Source: Mucilaginibacter sp. L3T2-6
GTDB lineage: Bacteria > Bacteroidota > Bacteroidia > Sphingobacteriales > Sphingobacteriaceae
Assembly (NCBI RefSeq): GCF_030519355.1
Contig: NZ_JAUMKC010000018.1
Coordinates: 1-64,000 of the forward strand
Direction: 5' to 3'
DNA length: 64,000 nucleotides
Part shown: one piece after another, positions 61,531-64,000 of the stretch
How the letters are laid out: each line of letters opens with the position of its first letter
Numbering within the stretch: position 1 is the first letter of the stretch
Notes under the pieces: generated by a model
Told to the model about the DNA's origin: nothing
Seen by the model: only the letters and a program-made list of their open reading frames with translations
Databases searched by the model: none
Made by a program: the position numbers and the translations under genes

Positions 61531-62238
61531 CTAGTATATGGCGTTAATTATCAAATCTCCGGTTGGGGCATTGCCATCTGTAGCTCCTGCCAATCCGCGG
61601 AAATAAATAGTGTATACCAGGCCAGGGGCGATAGTTTTGTTCGATAAGGTGGCCAGGACGGTGGCAGTACCTGCTTTTCTTATCTCAAAAGTATAGTTCT
61701 TTCCTTCCAGGGAAGCAAAATCCGAATAACCTTTAAAAGGTTTGTTTGCTACCAGAACCGCACCATCTTTCACGGCCAGGTCAACAGCTCCGTTGTCTGG
61801 GCTGAGGTTAACAAAGCGCAGGTTTGCATTACCCGAGGAGGGCTGTGTAATAGCATCATGCAACAGCAGGAACTCCGGGGTTGCGGCTTTGTTTACCAGG
61901 CAAAGTGAGTAAGCCAGGTTCTGCTCCAGCGTTATGGTATCTGATTTAACAACGGTTCCGCCGGTTTGGGTAAATGCCGCTGTTCTTTTTCCCGCATAAG
62001 CTCTGAAATAATCCAGTCCGCTGCCATAAACTATTGAATTGTTGTTTACCCGGCTGCCATTAAGCGTAAAATTAAGCGGCTGCTGCCCGGGTGAATCCTG
62101 GATAACACTCAGCAGCGCTACCGGCGGCGGCGGGGTAGTATCGTGATTTTTTATGCACGATGTTAAAGCCATGGATAATATGCATACTGCACCAATCCTT
62201 GCCACTAATCCTTTTGAAATGTTTTTAAAGTTTTTCAT
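61531..62238 (-). CDS. DUF4397 domain lipoprotein
   Basis: A 235-residue protein with a lipoprotein signal ending LTSC (about residue 28). It contains two beta-rich repeats of the DUF4397 kind: FTLNGSRVNNNSIVYGSGLD, and NLRFVNLSPDNGAVDLAVKD followed by FKGYSDFASLEGKNYTFEIR. It closes with YTIYFRGLAG. The family is common in Bacteroidota and may have a structural or surface-binding role, but the function is unknown. A cluster of five prolines follows the lipid anchor. Confidence 0.85.
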   Translation of the reverse strand: MKNFKNISKGLVARIGAVCILSMALTSCIKNHDTTPPPPVALLSVIQDSPGQQPLNFTLNGSRVNNNSIVYGSGLDYFRAYAGKRTAAFTQTGGTVVKSDTITLEQNLAYSLCLVNKAATPEFLLLHDAITQPSSGNANLRFVNLSPDNGAVDLAVKDGAVLVANKPFKGYSDFASLEGKNYTFEIRKAGTATVLATLSNKTIAPGLVYTIYFRGLAGATDGNAPTGDLIINAIY

Positions 62239-62341
62239 AATCTATAATCAGAAAGTAAGTTTATAATGGCATTACGAAGTAAAAATGAATTGCGCTACAG
62301 TGATATTTCCAAAACTGATTTTTATTTTTTATCTCAAAAGC

Positions 62342-62371
62342 AAAAAGCCGCCCTGTAAACAGAACGGCTTT
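62342..62371 (-). terminator. Terminator downstream of the M28 peptidase
   Basis: AAAGCCG and CGGCTTT form a 7-bp stem, with CTGT/ACAG as an inner stem. On the minus strand a T run follows (TTTTTG). It lies 20 bases after the stop at 62391. Confidence 0.75.
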
Positions 62372-62390
62372 GATACTAAGTTAAATAATG

Positions 62391-63947
62391 TTATAAACCG
62401 TCAAACACGAAAGTGCCTTTTTCTGCCGGCTTACGTGGCATCATATCGGGCCTTACGCTGGTTTGATACACAAAAGAAGCTACAATAATAGCCGCTTGTT
62501 TAAGGTCTTCGATTTTTAAATGGTCGTAATTGTCCATGTTGCTGTGGTGTGTACGCGTCTCATAATCAATAGGGTCCTGTATAAACTGGAATCCCGGGAT
62601 ACCTGCCCAGTCAAACGACAGGTGGTCGGTTGAGCCTGTGTTGGCAAGAGTTACAGTGCTGGCGCCCAAATCGGCAAACGGTTTAAACCACTGTTCAAAT
62701 ACGGGTTTAATTGCCGTGTTGCCTTGTGCAAATATGCCCCTGATTTTGCCGGTTCCGTTATCGAGGTTAAAATATGCAGACACCTTAGCAGCTTCAGGCT
62801 TTAACACCATGTCGGTTCCCCTGAAGTGATTTTTTACATAGCCGTATGAGCCTAAAAGCCCCTGTTCTTCGCCGCCCCACAAAGCGATCCGGATAGTACG
62901 TTTGGGTTTTAAACCAAGCGAATCCAGCAACCGAACAGCTTCCAGCATCACAATACAACCTGCTCCGTTATCGGTAGCGCCGGTTGATGACGCCCAGGCA
63001 TCCATATGGCCCCCAAGCATTACCAGCTGCGATTTTAGCTTGGGATCCGTGCCCGGGATTTCGCCCACTACGTTGTATCCCTTCGTGTCCGCATCGTAAA
63101 ATTTACCTTTAACATTCAGGTTCAGCTCAACATTCTGGCCCGATTCAACCAGTCTTTTTATACGCTGTCCGTCTTCTGATGAGATTGCCACTTTAACCAC
63201 GCTTGCCTCTGTATTGGTTTTGTAGCCAATAAGACCCTGAACAAACACGGTACCGTTTCGATTTTCATTACCACTGGTAAGAATAGCCAATGCACCTGCT
63301 TGTTTGATAAGCTCCGGAACCCTGGCGATCACCTTAAAAAATTTAAGGTAGCCTTCCAGTACCTGGCGGCTGAGCATATAAGTATCTTTCATATTGGCCA
63401 ATGCAGTATCAGACAACCGCTCGGCAGATGGTTTAAAATCGGCATCGTATGCTGGCGCCTTACCGGCGATCAGTACAAACTTTCCCTTAAAGTCAGCAGA
63501 ATGCTTAATGATGTAGGCGGTATCCATAGCATTTGCCTGTGGTAAAATCACCACGCCGCCGCTAACCGGTCCGTTAGTGTTGCCTGTCCATGGTTCAGGA
63601 TAAGCGATAATCGATTGCGAATAAGGCGACTTAAATGAAATGCTGAAGTCCTGTATTTCCCAGCCTTTGCCGAAATCGCCCCAGGGCTCCATGGCGGTAT
63701 TTTTCATCCCCCATTTTTTCATGGTTTCAACAGCCCACATACCAGCTCGTTTATATCCAGGTGAATTGGTAAGCCTTGGCCCGGCAACATCGGTAATATA
63801 ATGAGCGATCATCGGGATATGTGAATTCGACATTTCGGCCCTGCGAATTTTGCCGAATACGGCGGTATCAACGTTCTCCTGTGCGTATAAGCTTGCGGAG
63901 GCCAACATCAAAACCGCTAAAACGGGTTTAAAGTAGTTGTGTTTCAT
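62391..63947 (-). CDS. Secreted M28 family zinc peptidase with PA domain
   Basis: A 518-residue exported protein (signal ending LYAQ at about 23). A PA-like insert around residues 125-250 precedes the catalytic M28 domain: GGHMDAW with the first metal His, ATDNGAG with bridging Asp, WGGEEQGLLGS with the catalytic Glu pair, YFNLDNGTG with Asp, and RTHHSNMDNYDHL with the last His. All five zinc ligands look present. Bacteroidota use such aminopeptidases or carboxypeptidases for periplasmic peptide breakdown. It is monocistronic. The upstream region runs off the window at 64000. Confidence 0.93.
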   Translation of the reverse strand: MKHNYFKPVLAVLMLASASLYAQENVDTAVFGKIRRAEMSNSHIPMIAHYITDVAGPRLTNSPGYKRAGMWAVETMKKWGMKNTAMEPWGDFGKGWEIQDFSISFKSPYSQSIIAYPEPWTGNTNGPVSGGVVILPQANAMDTAYIIKHSADFKGKFVLIAGKAPAYDADFKPSAERLSDTALANMKDTYMLSRQVLEGYLKFFKVIARVPELIKQAGALAILTSGNENRNGTVFVQGLIGYKTNTEASVVKVAISSEDGQRIKRLVESGQNVELNLNVKGKFYDADTKGYNVVGEIPGTDPKLKSQLVMLGGHMDAWASSTGATDNGAGCIVMLEAVRLLDSLGLKPKRTIRIALWGGEEQGLLGSYGYVKNHFRGTDMVLKPEAAKVSAYFNLDNGTGKIRGIFAQGNTAIKPVFEQWFKPFADLGASTVTLANTGSTDHLSFDWAGIPGFQFIQDPIDYETRTHHSNMDNYDHLKIEDLKQAAIIVASFVYQTSVRPDMMPRKPAEKGTFVFDGL

Positions 63948-64000
63948 GTTCTTTTAGTTCTGTGGATTTTGGTCAGTTAATTATATAAAACTAAGATATT

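Noticed and set aside
1..64000. tRNA, rRNA, CRISPR, insertion sequence or prophage genes
   Set aside because: I looked at all intergenic stretches for tRNA-like ends, regular repeats and transposase or phage protein motifs and found none convincing.

Overview
This window looks like chromosomal DNA from a Bacteroidota member, most likely Sphingobacteriaceae of the Mucilaginibacter/Pedobacter kind. Evidence for this: moderate GC, few Shine-Dalgarno sites, promoters with a TAnnTTTG-type -7 element, an operon with the Bacteroidota-type transcarbamylase ArgF', DUF4251, DUF3943 and DUF4397 proteins, and fused trehalose synthase/phosphatase. No rRNA, tRNA, CRISPR array, transposase or phage gene was seen. 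All identifications come from reading motifs; no database search was run.

Layout. 1-565 is non-coding with a diverged duplicated repeat. 566-7.9 kb holds metabolic and stress genes: an SDR dehydrogenase, a secreted PepSY-like protein, OtsA-OtsB, DUF4251, HtpG and an FMN reductase. 8.0-31.0 kb is the most striking part: a sigma-54-type two-component system on the minus strand diverges from a 20-kb, same-strand array of one HlyD/MacA-like adaptor, one MacB/LolD-like ATPase and seven consecutive 780-810 residue FtsX/MacB-type permeases. A strong terminator closes the array. 31.0-32.6 kb carries a VOC protein and a YpdA-type reductase. 32.6-38.1 kb is an arginine operon (GNAT, argG, argC, argD, argF') with an operator-like palindrome in its promoter and a 41-codon arginine-rich upstream ORF. 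Then come PaiB, DNA polymerase IV and, on the minus strand, a GNAT protein and an ECF sigma factor with a membrane partner. 42.6-45.4 kb carries a GMC dehydrogenase and a phosphotransferase. 45.7-51.3 kb is a signalling cluster: histidine kinase, Rcp1-like receiver, receiver-PAS-kinase, then a secreted molybdopterin-fold protein and a VOC protein. 51.3-64 kb holds hemA, a predicted exported truncated hemoglobin with a membrane partner, DUF3943, a MarR/GNAT pair, an Rrf2 regulator, a MOSC protein, an exported TIM-barrel isomerase beside a second GMC dehydrogenase, YbjQ, a DUF4397 lipoprotein and an M28 peptidase.

How it fits together. The two-component system is the obvious candidate controller of the seven-permease array, in which the single ATPase would have to power several alternative or mixed permeases. 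Valine at position 90 of ArgF' suggests the arginine pathway runs through succinylated rather than acetylated intermediates. Both GMC enzymes carry a C-x5-C-x3-C motif expected to bind a 3Fe-4S cluster, and one lies beside a sugar isomerase, which suggests oxidative sugar metabolism. The least expected single gene is the lipoprotein-like truncated globin at 52.7-53.2 kb.
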